Of a DNA stretch of 64,000 nt, positions 21,501-34,661 are shown in pieces. The notes under the pieces were generated by a model. It made no database searches and was not told where the DNA came from. It worked only from the letters and a program-made list of their open reading frames with translations. Position numbers and translations under genes: made by a program. The stretch's first letter is position 1. Each line of letters opens with the position of its first letter. Source of the stretch: Theobroma cacao. Taxonomy: Eukaryota > Streptophyta > Magnoliopsida > Malvales > Malvaceae. The stretch is taken from positions 35,478,369 to 35,542,368 of the forward strand of contig NC_030858.1 in assembly GCF_000208745.1 (NCBI RefSeq), in the 5' to 3' direction.

Positions 21501-24500
21501 TTATTTCTCAACAAATGAAGACTCTGCAAGATCGATGGCACGGGCAAGAGCAGCAGCTTTGTTCTCACACTCTCTCTGTTCATCAGCAGGGACACTGTCA
21601 GCCACAATTCCTGCACCTGCTTGGAGGTGAGCAACCCATTCTCGACGCTTGTTGACATCCTTGTATGAATACATGGTGTCAAAACGAGTGGTAGATGGGA
21701 AAACGATGGTTCTTAGTGCAAGGGCAACATCCATATCACCAGAAAATGAAATGCCTCCAAACCCACCGCTATATGGTCCCCGCCTAGTGGCTTCTAGCCG
21801 ATCAATCAACTCCATTGCTTTCACCTGTATTGCAGCATTATGGAAAATCAGAAACCACAAAAAAGTCAACCCTATATACTAGCCGGAAGCAAGAGTATTT
21901 GATCATTCTGGTAGAATTAGAAGAAATCCACAGGTTAGAGTTTCATATTTTGCGGACTTTGTTTGTTAAATTTCAAAACTATGATAAACCAGTAAAAGGA
22001 AAACCGTTACTAGAGATGGTGACAAGAAAGACCTTTGGTGCTCCACTAACAGTTCCAACAGGCAGTGCTGCACGCAAAGCATCCCAGCTACTTAAATCGT
22101 CGAGTAACTCCCCCGTGACCTGCAGATTTCAAGTACAACTTTCTCATCATGAAGAAGATCAAAAGCAAGCATCAGATAGCAGCTTAAATAATGGAAGCAT
22201 ATAAGCTTAAAGCTTACATCTCCCTCCATCAGAGCTACACATAATGTCTACAAAGGGGAGCATACCGTTGAGCTGATGTGCATAACATGGGAATATCGTT
22301 CAATATTCATCAGCTTTTCAACCTTAACAGATCCCGGCTTAGAAACCTGCATGAACAACCCATTTTAAGTACAGATTCACAGCCAAATGTACATGAGTAG
22401 AGAATATCATCAGAGATCCAACAGAGTGCATTGTCAACATGATTGTCAACATGATTGTCTCCATGCAATTATTCACAATCTTAAAAAAGCAGTGATATTG
22501 TATATTTGCCAATGCGATTGCACGAGCGAATGACCAGCATGGCACAAGTAAACCATCCATTAGACATTCTGCACAAACTGAAAGAAAATTAACAGAGGTC
22601 AATAAAAGAAAAATAAACCTTTCCAACATCATTCCTTCCCAAGTCAACTAGCATGATGTGCTCTGCACACTCCTTTTCATCGGCCAAAAGTTCTTTTTCC
22701 AACATTAAATCTTCCTTAGGTGTCTTCCCTCTTCTAATGGTCCCAGCAAGGGGTCGATTAGTAACCTTTCCCTGTCAACAAAGTGTAAGGACAAAATTGC
22801 TAATTAATGTCAGTTACAGCAATTCAACGTGATAACATGTTTGACAAGTGGGAAAGAAGGGGCAAGGGAATGGAGAATCTCAGTAGTACTCATAATCTGG
22901 CAGAAAACAAGAAGATAGGAAGAAATTATAATTTAAACATAATATGCATCAAAATACTCCAATCTAATCATTCTTTGGATTAGTGTAACAATTACCTTCT
23001 TCACACGTGTAAGAATTTCCGGACTAGAAGCAACAAGTATGCACCCTCTAGCCTGATCAGAAGAAAAGTGTATACAAGTTTAGAATTTCAACACTAAGCA
23101 AGCATTTCACAACCAAGATAAGGAGGCAAAACCTGCAAATACGTCATGTATGGGCTCGGATTAACAATTCTCAGTGCTCTGTATATTTCAAATGGGTCAG
23201 CAAATGTTCTCCGTTCAAAACGCTGACTTAATACAATCTGGAAAATATCACCAGCCAGAATATGCTCTTTAGCCTGCAACACAGCTTCCTTGTACGCCTC
23301 ACTTGTCATGCTTGAGATCTCCAACTTAGGGCCAAAAAGACGAGTATACAACTTTATTGCACCTGCAGGCAGCTTTGGGCTGAAATTGATAATTTAGTCA
23401 GAAAAACTAAAACTCACTGTAGGAAGAAAAAGATGTTAAACGAAAGGTGTGGAATCATTAAGAAAACAATCACTCACGGATCAATATCATGCACTCTAGA
23501 TACTAAACTTTCCAACCGTTTCATGCCATCATTATAGGCCTCATCCACCGAAGAATATTGATCTAATCGCACCCAATGAATCACAAATGCTTTCTGAGGT
23601 AAAAAACGTTAACAATAAAAGGGAAAATTATATTCTCTAAAGCAGCCATAAAGTCCAACCAAAAAAATTTAAAATCTAGACCTAGAAACACAAGCCAAAA
23701 AAATTGCAAAAAATTAGTACAAAAGAAAACCTCGTCAAGTTGTATGATGTACATTTAATCAACAACAAAAAGATGTGTAATGTACATCAATCTTGGCATC
23801 ACTATGATGGCCTTTGAAACAGCTTTTTGGTTTCGATAGAAGCTTTACTAAGTGGTACAAGATTTCTCCACTTAAATTTGAGAAACACCCAAAAGAAATA
23901 AGAGCTGACACTTAAAGATACAAATATTCAACCTTGTAAGCAAAAAAGAGGGAGATGCCCCCAAAAAAGAAATAGTTATAGCCTATAGGCCAAATGTAAA
24001 ATACCTTCTCAACATGGTCAAATACAATCACATCACCGTAGAGGCCTAGATGAACATCAGGAAGGTTTCTGTCATCCAGGGGAGCACTAGAGAACGGCAA
24101 CTTCTTCTTCTCTACATAGCGCACCGTGTCATAAGAGAAATAACCAACCCAGCCACCTGAACAAGGACATTGTATATTACACCTTAATTTAGTGTCTTAA
24201 AAATTTAAAAAAAAAAAAAACCTACCACTTGACTGCTTAATTTTTGCAGAAATGTTGTTCAAAACAAAGGAAAAAGTCCAATATCAGCACAGAGATGTGC
24301 AACTCAATTGTAGCACAACTCCAGAGTATGAACAAAGTTTTGCCAGACTAGTTCCTATAGAAACAGAATTTAAAAAAAAAAAAAGGACAAGATCGGAATA
24401 AACTATAAAGTTGATGATATAACCTTTAACCAAAAATCCACAAAGGGGTATCATGAAGATGAGGGCAAAGCCGTTAGTCCATGTCACTCACCACAAAAAA

Positions 24501-25503
24501 CTTCAGGAAGCTCATCAATACGTTGCGGCTCCCATCCCTCCATAATTCTCCGTGGGACAATCATTGGATCCTCCACAATCTCCTCTGTCCTACACCCCTC
24601 CTCATGGTTCAAAATTGTAACCATATTTCCTTTTGCCACAATTTCAATGCTTGGCTGAGCTCCAACCACACTATACCTTCCCTAATTAACCCAAAAAAAT
24701 AAAAACATTACTTAACCACACTATAAACATATAAAACGCACACAAAGAAGGAACTTACGATACTGGAAGTCTGCCAACCAGGCTCAACCGACTCAAACAA
24801 AAAGCTTGGAGCATCCCTATCATCTTCCTTAACCAAACATCGATATGCTATCACCGGCGTTAAGTGATCCGAGAATATACATCGGAAAAGAGGAACCAAA
24901 TTCCCATTCTTCGAAGCTTCTCGAAATTTCACCGACTGGTCAACTGGTAACAATTGAAACCCACATAAACAAATAAAAATACGTTTTCTGAAGAAAATAA
25001 GAAACTAAAACATTCAATATTTTAATTGATTTAATTAGATTTAACCGAGTAATTTCCTCTTTAAGAAACAAAGGTAGAATTTTTCTTTTTAATTAAAATT
25101 CCCTGTCCTCTTGCCTTGTATTGCCTTGAGAGTAAATCACAACATAAATTAACCCCTTAGCCGCTTTAAAATTATTAAATGTTAATCAAAATTAGAAGGA
25201 AAGCGACATCTTTTTCTACTACAATTTCCGGGGAATCCAACAAAGCACTCTAAAATCAATAAAAGACATTTTCTTCCTTGAGATCGTAGTGAGAGTGAGA
25301 GTACCTAACGAAGAAGGTGATGAAAGAGCAGAGCATTTGAGTGTACGGATGCGGGAAGTGGAGCTGAGAAGTAAAAGGGACCTGGAACGGTAGCCGGACA
25401 ATCTGGCGTTGAAGTTAACGGAGACGGTTGTAGAGGGACAGAGTGGAGTCGATGGAAGCTGACGGGGAGTAACGGCGGCTAGGGTTTCAGTGGTGGTGGC
25501 CAT
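21501..25503 (-). CDS. Anthranilate synthase alpha subunit (component I), plastid
   Basis: Eleven coding exons: 25503-25305, 24943-24759, 24681-24492, 24156-24005, 23593-23478, 23379-23133, 23052-22996, 22771-22619, 22346-22266, 22119-22033, 21824-21501. All junctions are GT..AG and stay in frame, giving 596 residues, the plant family length. The enzyme converts chorismate to anthranilate, the first committed step of tryptophan synthesis; with the beta subunit it uses glutamine as amino donor. Residues 1 to about 60, rich in Ser, Thr and Arg, form a plastid transit peptide. Leu115-Phe116-Glu117-Ser118 matches the LLES-type region where tryptophan binds to inhibit the enzyme, and NPSPYM is present too. 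Catalytic blocks ([39 protein letters not shown]) are intact. Position between PH1 and CDC6 matches At2g29690 (ASA2). Confidence 0.96.
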
Positions 25504-26864
25504 AGCACTTGTGGTTCGACACAAGAAACTGCGGTGCTAAACGTTTTCCATTTCTTTTAAAAAGAAGACAAGCACTCAAACGAGGGAATTGTAACAGAGA
25601 GAGTGTGTCGGTTCGTTGGTTTTGAAATGACAAGTCACAAGTACACTGTTTTGTTGAGCTCGGGTCGGGTTTAGTTGGGCTTAGAAATTTTTTCAGCCAA
25701 TAATTGGGCTTGAATTGACTCTCATTTGAAGATATTTTCTTGGATAAAATAGCCAGCTAGGTAGGAATAGTTATACGATTGAAAATTATAATATTTATTC
25801 AATAAATTAGTTGGAATTATTATTATATATGAAAAAGACTATTAGAAATGTTAACATCATTCCCTACACGATTTATCAAAAAAATATCATCATTATTTGT
25901 ATTCTAGCCATACAAAAAAAGTTGTGCTAATAGTTTTGATAAGTGTATTAAAAAGAAATATAGTTCCCTATTTACATAAAAATTTATTAAGATTATTTTC
26001 TTCTCAATCATGTCTTTTTTTATTTTGTGCTTTTAATAATCTCTCAAGTAACCAACTTTTTTAACACCCATATCATATGTTATCAATCAAATAATTCTTC
26101 ACTATTTGGGTATAATGTTTAAAAACTTTATGAACTATTTAAAAAAATTCAAATAAATTTTTATTTTTGTATTATATTCAATCAAATCCTATATGCTTTT
26201 ATTATAAGTCAAATAAGTCTTTACATTGTTGTTAATCTAAATATCACTTATTATTTTATATTATGTGATATTAACATGTCATAGTAGATGTAACATAACG
26301 TGATGATATTATTATATGATATTTTTATTTTCCACATCAACATCACCTCAATGTTATGTGAATATAAAATAACACTTGTCATCTTAATTAATGATAGTTA
26401 ATTAATCGTTAGTTATAAAGATTTGTTTGGTTCAAAAATAAAAATATAAAAACTTGATTGAATATAATAAAAAAATAAATATTTATTTAAATTATTTTAA
26501 ATAATTCAAATTTTTTAAAATATATTTTCATATTTATCGGACTATCACATCAATATATTTACATTATTATCATTATTATTTTTATTATTATTATTATTAA
26601 GACATGTTATTTAAATAATATAACATACTAAAAGTATAAAATTTAATGAAAAGTTATGCCCAAAGATCATTTTATGAATTAAAAAGGTTCAATTTATTTT
26701 TTTTTCTTGGACCAAAAAGGAGCCGTGGCATGGAGAAAAAACGGAAACGTTTTGCATGTGAATAAATTAAAAATAATGGGACCACAAAAAACAGTGCAAA
26801 GCAAGTAATTAATTAATTTAACGAAGAAGATCGAAGAAAACATCCTATTACTTACTTGCTTGTG
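25504..26864. other. Divergent intergenic region between ASA and P0
   Basis: Holds the promoters of the minus-strand anthranilate synthase gene and the plus-strand P0 gene. The middle is AT-rich and includes a foldback element (26113-26525) and an ATT-type microsatellite near 26570-26600. No gene is seen. Confidence 0.6.
26113..26525. mobile_element. Foldback (MITE-like) element, family 1
   Basis: The outer 100 bp or so of each end are inverted copies: CAAATAAATTTTTATTTTTG and the following ATTCAATCAAATCC on the left match the complement of the right arm (about 26410-26525). It has no coding capacity. Related sequence occurs at 42431-43130. Exact ends and target duplications are unclear. Confidence 0.6.
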
Positions 26865-26870
26865 TGGGCC
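26865..26870 (+). promoter_or_regulatory. Site II (TGGGCC) element of the P0 promoter
   Basis: TGGGCC about 170 bp upstream of the P0 start codon. Such TCP-bound elements are common upstream of plant ribosomal-protein genes, often with a telo box as here. Confidence 0.5.
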
Positions 26871-26979
26871 CAATACCGAACATCAAAGGATGAGCCCAAA
26901 AAATCCACCTTTCAAAGTATAAACACATAATCATGCAATGCAACTCCACTCCATTCCACCGCAGCGGCTCCACCCTTTT

Positions 26980-26986
26980 AGGGTTT
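26980..26986 (+). promoter_or_regulatory. Telo box (AGGGTTT) upstream of P0
   Basis: AGGGTTT is the complement of the plant telo box AAACCCT, which is enriched near transcription starts of translation genes. It lies about 50 bp before the ATG, probably in the 5' leader. Confidence 0.5.
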
Positions 26987-27034
26987 CCATTTTAACCGCT
27001 TTGTGAAGGGGGATTTCGCAGAAGCCAAGCAAAC

Positions 27035-28845
27035 ATGGTTGTGAATACGTCCAAGAGGGAGAAGAAAGAGAAGTACGACCAGAAACTGTGTCGTCTCCTC
27101 GATGAGTACTCTCAGGTCTTGATCGTGGCTGCTGACAATGTCGGCTCCACCCAGATGCAGAACATCAGGAAAGGTTTGAGGGGTGAGTCCGTCGTCCTTA
27201 TGGGAAAGAATACTATGATGAAGAGGTCCATCAGGCTTCATGCTGAAAACACTAACAATGAAGCCATCAGAAACCTCATTCCTTTGCTTGTGGTATTGGA
27301 TCATTTTATACATATACATACACACACGTAAATATATATATATATTTCTTTTTTTTATAAACTTTTTATCTGCTGGGGTGTTTTTTTGTCCATTTTGTTG
27401 AGAAAGTGTTTTGCTTGTTTACCAGGGGAATGTGGGGTTGATTTTTACCAAGGGTGATCTGAAGGAAGTTCGTGAAGAAGTTGCTAAATACAAGGTACAA
27501 ATATATTGATACTAAGGTTACTTTTTGAATAAATATATGTTAATGGTAGAGTTTGTGTATTATATTTTCCTTATATTCACTTGTGAAAATTGTTTAACCA
27601 CATGATTAGTTGAACTATCTCCGTTGTAAATTACCCATTTTATTGATTTCCATTTGTTTGCTGCCTAGTTTGTACAAATAAAAAGATGACCTTTTTCTTT
27701 TTGTTGCAATTCAAGAAATTATCTTTTACTAGTTTTGCAGATATTTACCACCAAAGTTCTAGTTCGCTTACGAAATTGGCCACCCTTTGATGATTAAATC
27801 TGTTCTTTGGACATGTATCTGATTTTATGTCAAATATTTCTGACAATTTTATGCTTATCTACAATATATCTTCGCCTTTTGTTTATATTGCTTGGACTTG
27901 GACTTGGTATGCTTCCGACTTTGGTCTCTTGTAAATTTTTTCCAAGATTTGGTTATATTTGGATGTGGTATACTTATGTCAAGCTTTGAGGTGTAGGATA
28001 CATGTGAAATGCAATATTTTAATCGTATGGCTTGACATGAACAGGTTGGGGCTCCAGCGCGTGTGGGTCTTATTGCTCCGATTGATGTCGTTGTGCCCCC
28101 TGGAAACACTGGCCTTGATCCTTCTCAAACTTCCTTCTTTCAGGTTCATAATCATACTTAAAGTTTTGCTTTCACAAGCTCTTAAATCTCACATTTGAAC
28201 CTCTGATCAGGTGCTTAACATTCCGACCAAGATCAACAAAGGTACAGTGGAAATTATCACCCCTGTGGAGCTGATTAAGAAGGGTGACAAGGTTGGCTCA
28301 TCTGAGGCTGCCCTTCTGTCTAAGCTTGGGATAAGACCATTTTCCTATGGTCTCGTTGTCCTGTCTGTTTATGACAGTGGATCAGTCTTCAGCCCCGAGG
28401 TGCTTGACCTAACTGAAGATGATCTTGTCGAGAAGTTTGCTAATGGGGTGTCCATGGCTGCTTCCCTTTCACTGGCTATTTCATACCCAACTCTCGCTGC
28501 TGCACCTCATATGTTTGTGAATGCCTACAAGAATGCTCTTGCTGTTGCTGTGGCTTCAGACTATTCTTTCCCTCAGGCTGAGAAAGTCAAAGAATACCTG
28601 AAGGTTGAATTATCATGCTTTCTTTAATTTGTCTTATGTCTTAATTAGTTTTGTAGCCTTGACCAATTACTAACGGGTTTTGACGAGTAAACTTGTAGGA
28701 TCCGAGCAAGTTTGCAGTTGCTGTTGCTGCAGCTGCTCCAGCTTCCGGTGCTGCCAATCAAGAGAAGGTAGAGGAGCGCGAGGAGCCCAAAGAACTCGTA
28801 GAGGAGTCGGAAGAAGAGGACCTGGTTGCTGGTCTTTTTGACTAA
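27035..28845 (+). CDS. 60S acidic ribosomal protein P0 (ribosomal stalk)
   Basis: Five exons: 27035-27292, 27426-27494, 28045-28143, 28211-28603, 28699-28845. All are GT..AG and in frame, giving 321 residues. P0 anchors the P1/P2 stalk to the large ribosomal subunit and helps recruit elongation factors. Seen: an L10-type N-terminal domain, [43 protein letters not shown] and [11 protein letters not shown], all typical of P0, then an Ala-rich hinge and an acidic tail. The tail ends [12 protein letters not shown], where P proteins normally end in a Met-Gly-Phe-Gly/Ser-Leu-Phe-Asp form. Telo box and site II motifs upstream fit a ribosomal-protein promoter. Possibly a diverged paralogue. Confidence 0.95.
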
Positions 28846-30613
28846 GTAATAAATATTAGTAGGTTGATTTAAATTACTTCGCAGTTAAAGAACTAGATCT
28901 TGGATCAGTGCAGGAATTTTTTATTCACATGATGATACTATGTTGGATGATATTGTTTCCCTTGTTCCACAATTCAGCTTTTGAAACTTTTAGTACACTA
29001 TAGCTTTCAGTTTGTTGATGTACTATAGCTTTTGAAATCCTCCCATGGGGAGGTACTACTTGCCAAGAATGAAAGAGGATAAAAGACAAACATTTCGATG
29101 TCCTGCCAGCACTTGTTCAGGAGAAGCCATTTTATTCCTTGTTTTCCTTTCCACTCTAGCAGTATATTCTCTTCCTTTTAATCTCTTTTTCTCCTCTCCA
29201 GGAAATCCCACAGGCACGGACAAACTAAAACAGAGAAACATTCTTGCATATGGGTTCATAGTTTAAGCCATGTCATCTTGAGGGTTGAGTTTTTGATGAA
29301 GGTGGAGTGTTAGGAGTTGAGGTATATCCGAATCAAATGCTGATAAGTTGAGCACTTGATTTTGCTCTAAGCGTGTATACATGCATGGGATGCTCCGTGT
29401 GCCACCGTCTACGTTTCATATGAAATTACATTCGGTAAAGCAAGGTTCTAATCCCCAATACAGCACGAATGTCACGTGCATATACACACAAATAGACAAG
29501 GGTGCAGTAGGCAAGCCCACCCAATATTCTCCCCACCTACATTAGTAAAGATTTACTCCTCATATTTCTGATAATATCCTACATAAAAAATTAAGTAAAT
29601 TTTGAAGTCAAGAAATTATATTTTTTATTTAAAAAATATTTATTGAGTGAAAAAAAATATCTTTACTTGTAAACCAAAAATCTATCTTATATCAAATTCA
29701 TTGTACAAGGACTTTTATTGTGCAAAGATTTAAAAAATCTTTATTAAAAATATTTATAAAAAGAAGTAATGTAATAAAAGAACCAAGATAACACAAGAAT
29801 CCCATCAAGAAAAAAAATTACGCAAGAATATATATTTTCAAAAGTTTATGGCAAAAAAAAAAGAACCCCTATTTTTGAAATTTACAATTTGTATAAAATT
29901 GTCAATAATTGCATGTTCTCTTGCATTCCTGAAAGAAAGCTGTGGCGGATGGTATTCCCCCTCAAAGTTGCAATGGGTTTAGTCGTTGCAATACCCAAGT
30001 AGAATAAACATGACTGCAGCTTCAGGATCAAGCTTATAATGGCATGCCTGTTGAAATAAATTAATGTTCAATAAATAAGCCAATGAAAGTACAACCTCAC
30101 CCAACTATAACACTTGCCTTGCCTGCTGGTGAAAGGCGACAAGTTTCATAAGTAGACACAGAGATCAACTTTAAAATAGATTTGACTAAATGCAACCTTG
30201 ATTGTCCAGTTTATAACACAAGAACAGTGGACTTGACACTTGATAATATTTTTTCGTATCAGTCGGTCCCGTCCTGTCTTGGTCCTGGCAGAAAGCTATA
30301 TATGGTTGTAGTTTAATCTATTATGCTTTGACGTGCGTGCATGCATGTGCATGCATTGTCTTAACTAAGAACTACGACAATGGCATTTAATAAATGAAAT
30401 GCAAACCTATAGCAACGTCATAATAACAATTGAACATCTGATCAACACCATCTGACAAAATTTGATTTGGAAGAACAATCGCATGCATAACAAGTAGCAT
30501 ATTTAGAAATAATTGTAGAAACAGTGGCTTCAAACCTGAAGTTAGGAGCAGGCACATTGAACAATTTAGACAGCCACCAAATCTGAGTCCTTACGTAACT
30601 CCTTAATGCCGAA
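28846..30613. other. Convergent intergenic region between P0 and CDC6
   Basis: 3' flanks of both genes. About 29.56-29.9 kb is very AT-rich. On the minus strand after the CDC6 stop, CTTCAG/GTTTGA (about 30535) and TTTCAACAG/GCATGCC (about 30050) could bound an intron in the CDC6 3' untranslated region. No independent gene is supported. Confidence 0.5.
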
Positions 30614-33600
30614 TTACTGGAGACAATTCCGAAAGAATCGAACTCCCTGTTCCAGGTAAATGGTTGACAGTGAGAAACAAAGCTCAAGAAGACAAAATGC
30701 TATCTGTCATTCTCAAATGACGAATTTCTACCTGCAGTGCAAAGGAGATATCGGCTTCATCAACCTTTAGTGTTACTCTCTTCGATTTATCATCACGAGA
30801 TTGGCCTAGTTTGAAGAGCCCCTGTGCATTGAATCAAGTCAAATACCAGTTTCCATATTTGGTCAGGTTAGATAGTTAATGCCTTTCCAAGAAACAGTTA
30901 AAGCCGTCACCTAAAGCTAGGTTAAGAGAACTGAACTCAAAAGTCAAGAATAGGTACACTCTACTTACTTGGTCATTTAGCACTCGGCACATGCTTGAGA
31001 ATTCCAAAATTCCAACTGGTGGTATCATTGCTGATTTGCAGATGTCAATATAAGATTTATTTAGCTGCACCAATATAACAACCTTATACATCAATTAGGC
31101 AACTAATAATACTGTCAAACGTTTCAATTAATGTCAAGCATTGAGGAAAACACACCTCCCCGACAGTTGAATCCTTCTTTCCACCACGGAAAAACTTCAC
31201 TGCAGAGCAAAGTATAATCTGCAGTCAAACATAACAGCATGAGAGAAGATGAAGAAGCAGAGGCTTGACTTTGATATTAATTATCAGTCTATTTTATTAT
31301 TAATAGGTTATTACTGTAGAAGTGAAATTAATATTAATGATCAAACTTACTTGTTGATGCTGAGGAAGAGACTGTATAGTGTCAACTATATGTGATCTGA
31401 ATGTCTTTGACAATGCAAGAGCCATATGATCAATCCTGACCTGAAATATATCATTAAAACAATGTGTAAGCAACTGTAGAGGCTGTCATAGGTAAGCATG
31501 ATGTGTAAACTAACATAACAAGCTCAAGTTTGAAAGAGGTTAACATTAACCTATTGATGACCACTTACGGTATTATTTTCTTCTGATTGGAAGATTTCAA
31601 GAGCCGGAGCTGTCTGCTGACTAATGAACTCCTCCTCTACAGATGCCAAACTCAGGTTGCTTGCAGATTCTCTTAATTCTGCTTCTAGAATTTCCATTGC
31701 ACTCCTGGAACAAACTGAAGAATGTTAGCCAATAATTTAAAGTGACTACTCGAGTCAAAGCAGGGAAGATCTTATTCATTAGGAAGCAAACTATCTACAA
31801 TGTTGATTTGTAAGAGAGAGAAAAAAAAAGAATAAATTAGGAATTTGAAGATAATATATCTAATATAGCTTAGCTTAAAGCAATGAAAATAAAATGCCTT
31901 GAAAACAAATAGAATTTAAAGTATATTTATTATAATCAAACGTGCAGGACAATCCCTTTTGAAACAACATTAAATTGCTGCATCTGTTGTCAATTTTAAC
32001 TAATATAAGTTATAATGTCACTTCTAAGACCTAATTGGTCAAAGACTGAACAATTGAATACAAGAGACCATGGTTAAGTTTGCAGCAACAGCAACGAAAC
32101 ACTGACCTACATACACAAAGAGCCTTCCGCATATCTCCAGATGCAGCTGCAACTTTCTGTTAAATTTCAAGCTGTCAGTATCTATTGATAGTAAATCAAT
32201 TGAAGATGGGAAAAGGCTTTCAATAGAAGAGGTCAGATCATATAACTCACTCTGGCACAAAGTTCTAAAGCTTGCTGCTGGAAGACAATATATGGAAGTA
32301 CCTATGAGAGTGTAAAGTCATTAAAACTCAATAAGATCATATTAGAAGTATGTCTACAAAGAAAAAGTGGAATGTAAAAATTACCAGGAGCCTCTCTTGA
32401 AGTATTGACAAGATTTGATCTTTAGAGTAGGCACGGAAGGTTACAACCATAGGCTTGCCTAACAGAGACGTGGTAGCATAACTAATTAGTATTACCTCCA
32501 AAACAACCAACCATCCATATTGCATCATTGCAACTAGCCACTACTACAGAAAGGAACTAAAGCATTGCTTGGAGTTAATATCAGCAGAGAAAAACAATAA
32601 ACAGAAAAATTCAGAAAATAATAAACTAGTAAGTAATAAGGAGAAAATCCATAACCCCCAGGTTCATGTATGATGGATGCTAAATACTGCACTACTTCAA
32701 AATGCTTTTATTTTTAACTCTGTTCCTTAGGTGGCAAACCAGAAAGATACTGGATGACCATCCACCATTTTATAGTTGAACAATAATCAGGAAAAGATAA
32801 AGTTATAAGGCAAGCTTCAAGAATCTCAAAGAAACAAGAACTGCTACCACAAGATAATTTAATAATACCAAGCTTAATGTCATTTTTGACCACTGTAACG
32901 CAAGTGAGGAGCTCACAATTCAATGACTGAAGTCTTGGAAGAAACCGATCAGCTAGGTCAATAGAATTTGCAATTCCTGCAAAAAAAAAAAAAAACAGAA
33001 CAAGAATAAAATCCATGAGCGAATAACAGCATGAATCAAGACAAATAAGGAGGGAAAAAAACACTGGCAATCAAGACAATTACATAGAAATGAGCAGATT
33101 TATAATGACATAGTTGCAATGAATATACCTATCAATATACATCTGGAGAATGGAAAAGTTGTAAGCATGAAAAGATCATGAAGCACTGCCCTGTCCTTCG
33201 TAATCAAATAATCCAACTCATCAGCAATAATCAACCTGCAAAAATTCATAATTTTTTTATCAAGGAAAAATGGAAGAGGAAAATAAAGATGATTCAAGCT
33301 AGTGAGGGAAAATTTCTTACATCATCTTTGAGCCAGCTCGTGCCTGGTTATTAGAATACAGTTTCTGTAGATGTTGTAAAGGTGATGTCGAGCCCATAGT
33401 TTTCTTCCTTGGTTGGTGCTTGCCAAGAATCTGTCAAGGTGATTATCAGGTAAATCTGTGCAGAATTCAAAGGTTCAATCTTGATAAAGTCTGAATAACA
33501 ATACCTTACTAAAAATCTCAGATGTGTTTGCTAAAGAAGTACAATTCAGTGCTAATACTTCAAGTGGCTGCAAATCTTCCTGCTACAAAAAAGACAAAAG

Positions 33601-34504
33601 AAAGTAAATAATTGAAAATGATAACCCATTTCAATTACATTCTAAGAGGTGAAGGGATAATAAGCAATGAACCAACCTTTGTTGCCCAATCAATAACTTG
33701 CTGTTTTACTTTATCCATTGATAATGATTTCCCTGTCCCAGGACATCCACATGCATACAAACTCCCAGCTTTCTCTTGTTCTATACATGCCTTGCAAAAC
33801 TCTAAAACCCTTTTCTGTTCATCTTCTCTGCACACAATAGTTGATGGAGCTGTTGAAACATGCAGTGCCTCCTTCACGGCCCTCATATGCTCAACATCTT
33901 AAAAATAGACAAAACCAACTCAATATTAGCAGTGATTGCTTAAAAGTTAAAATTAAAAAGCAGAGAGAGAGAAAGAATCATAGAATTACCTCTCGGATTC
34001 CAATTCTTCTTCACTGGTTTTTCACTAAAATCTTCCTTAATACCCTGTAAATAAATAAAATTAAGCAATATTAACAACCAATTAAATATTATCCATTCTT
34101 TTGTATAACATGTATTTCATCAAACAATAGAAAGAGTTAATTGATAAAAAATAATTAAATTTCCTATTACTTACATTTTACTCAATGATCCCAAAAATAA
34201 TAACAAATGTTAAAAGTGATTTAAACAATAGCTACCAAAAAATAAACAAAGCAGTAAAACTTGTATCGTAACAGCTCACGTTTGCAGGGCTGTTTGGGCT
34301 CGAATTCAAGCGACGGCAAGGCGATTTAAGTTTCATAGGCGTCGACACCGGACTCTCTCTCGCCGCGGCTGCATCGGATCTTAACCTCCGTTTCTGAGGA
34401 ATACAACAGCCGTTGGATCCAGCGATGTCGCCGCTCTTGTCAGACTTGATGGCGGCTACGATCTCCTTGAAGGAAGACGAGTTTCGATCAGCAATTGCAG
34501 GCAT
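30614..34504 (-). CDS. CDC6, DNA replication licensing AAA+ ATPase
   Basis: Sixteen coding exons: 34504-34280, 34044-33990, 33897-33677, 33582-33505, 33430-33321, 33235-33129, 32976-32917, 32458-32385, 32301-32251, 32156-32107, 31704-31569, 31440-31351, 31218-31156, 31064-30969, 30821-30732, 30646-30614. All are in frame with GT..AG, giving 512 residues, close to plant CDC6. CDC6 joins ORC at origins in G1 and loads MCM2-7 with CDT1. Seen: a basic N-terminus with SP/TP sites suited to CDK control, Walker A GCPGTGKS (144-151), Walker B LIIADE (231-236), a sensor-1 Asn near 269, and a C-terminal winged-helix region. The true start is ATG 34504; the upstream frame opens only with TTG. An E2F palindrome lies about 145 bp upstream. 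Synteny with PH1 and ASA matches At2g29680. Confidence 0.95.
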
Positions 34505-34635
34505 TGTTGGATTAAATCTTCGATCGGTTGGAGAAATTGGGAACAAAATTTAGGAGTTTCGATTGATGAGAGGGCGAGAAATATTGGAGGTATATAAAAG
34601 AAAAACATAATTAAAACAAAGAATGAAAATGAAGA

Positions 34636-34661
34636 GCGGGGAAATGCTTTTCGCGGGAAAA
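34636..34661. promoter_or_regulatory. E2F binding sites upstream of CDC6
   Basis: TTTTCGCGGGAAAA at 34648-34661 contains the consensus TTTSSCGS on both strands, and a second degenerate site, GCGGGGAAA, lies at 34636-34644. They are about 130-160 bp upstream of the CDC6 ATG. E2F control of CDC6 at the G1/S transition is well known in plants and animals. Confidence 0.75.

Noticed and set aside
29435..29460. tRNA B-box-like GGTTCTAATCC
   Set aside because: One key base departs from the B box and no A box or cloverleaf can be drawn around it.
34505..34546. Upstream start for CDC6
   Set aside because: The longer frame begins with TTG. The first ATG, 34504, gives a protein of normal length.
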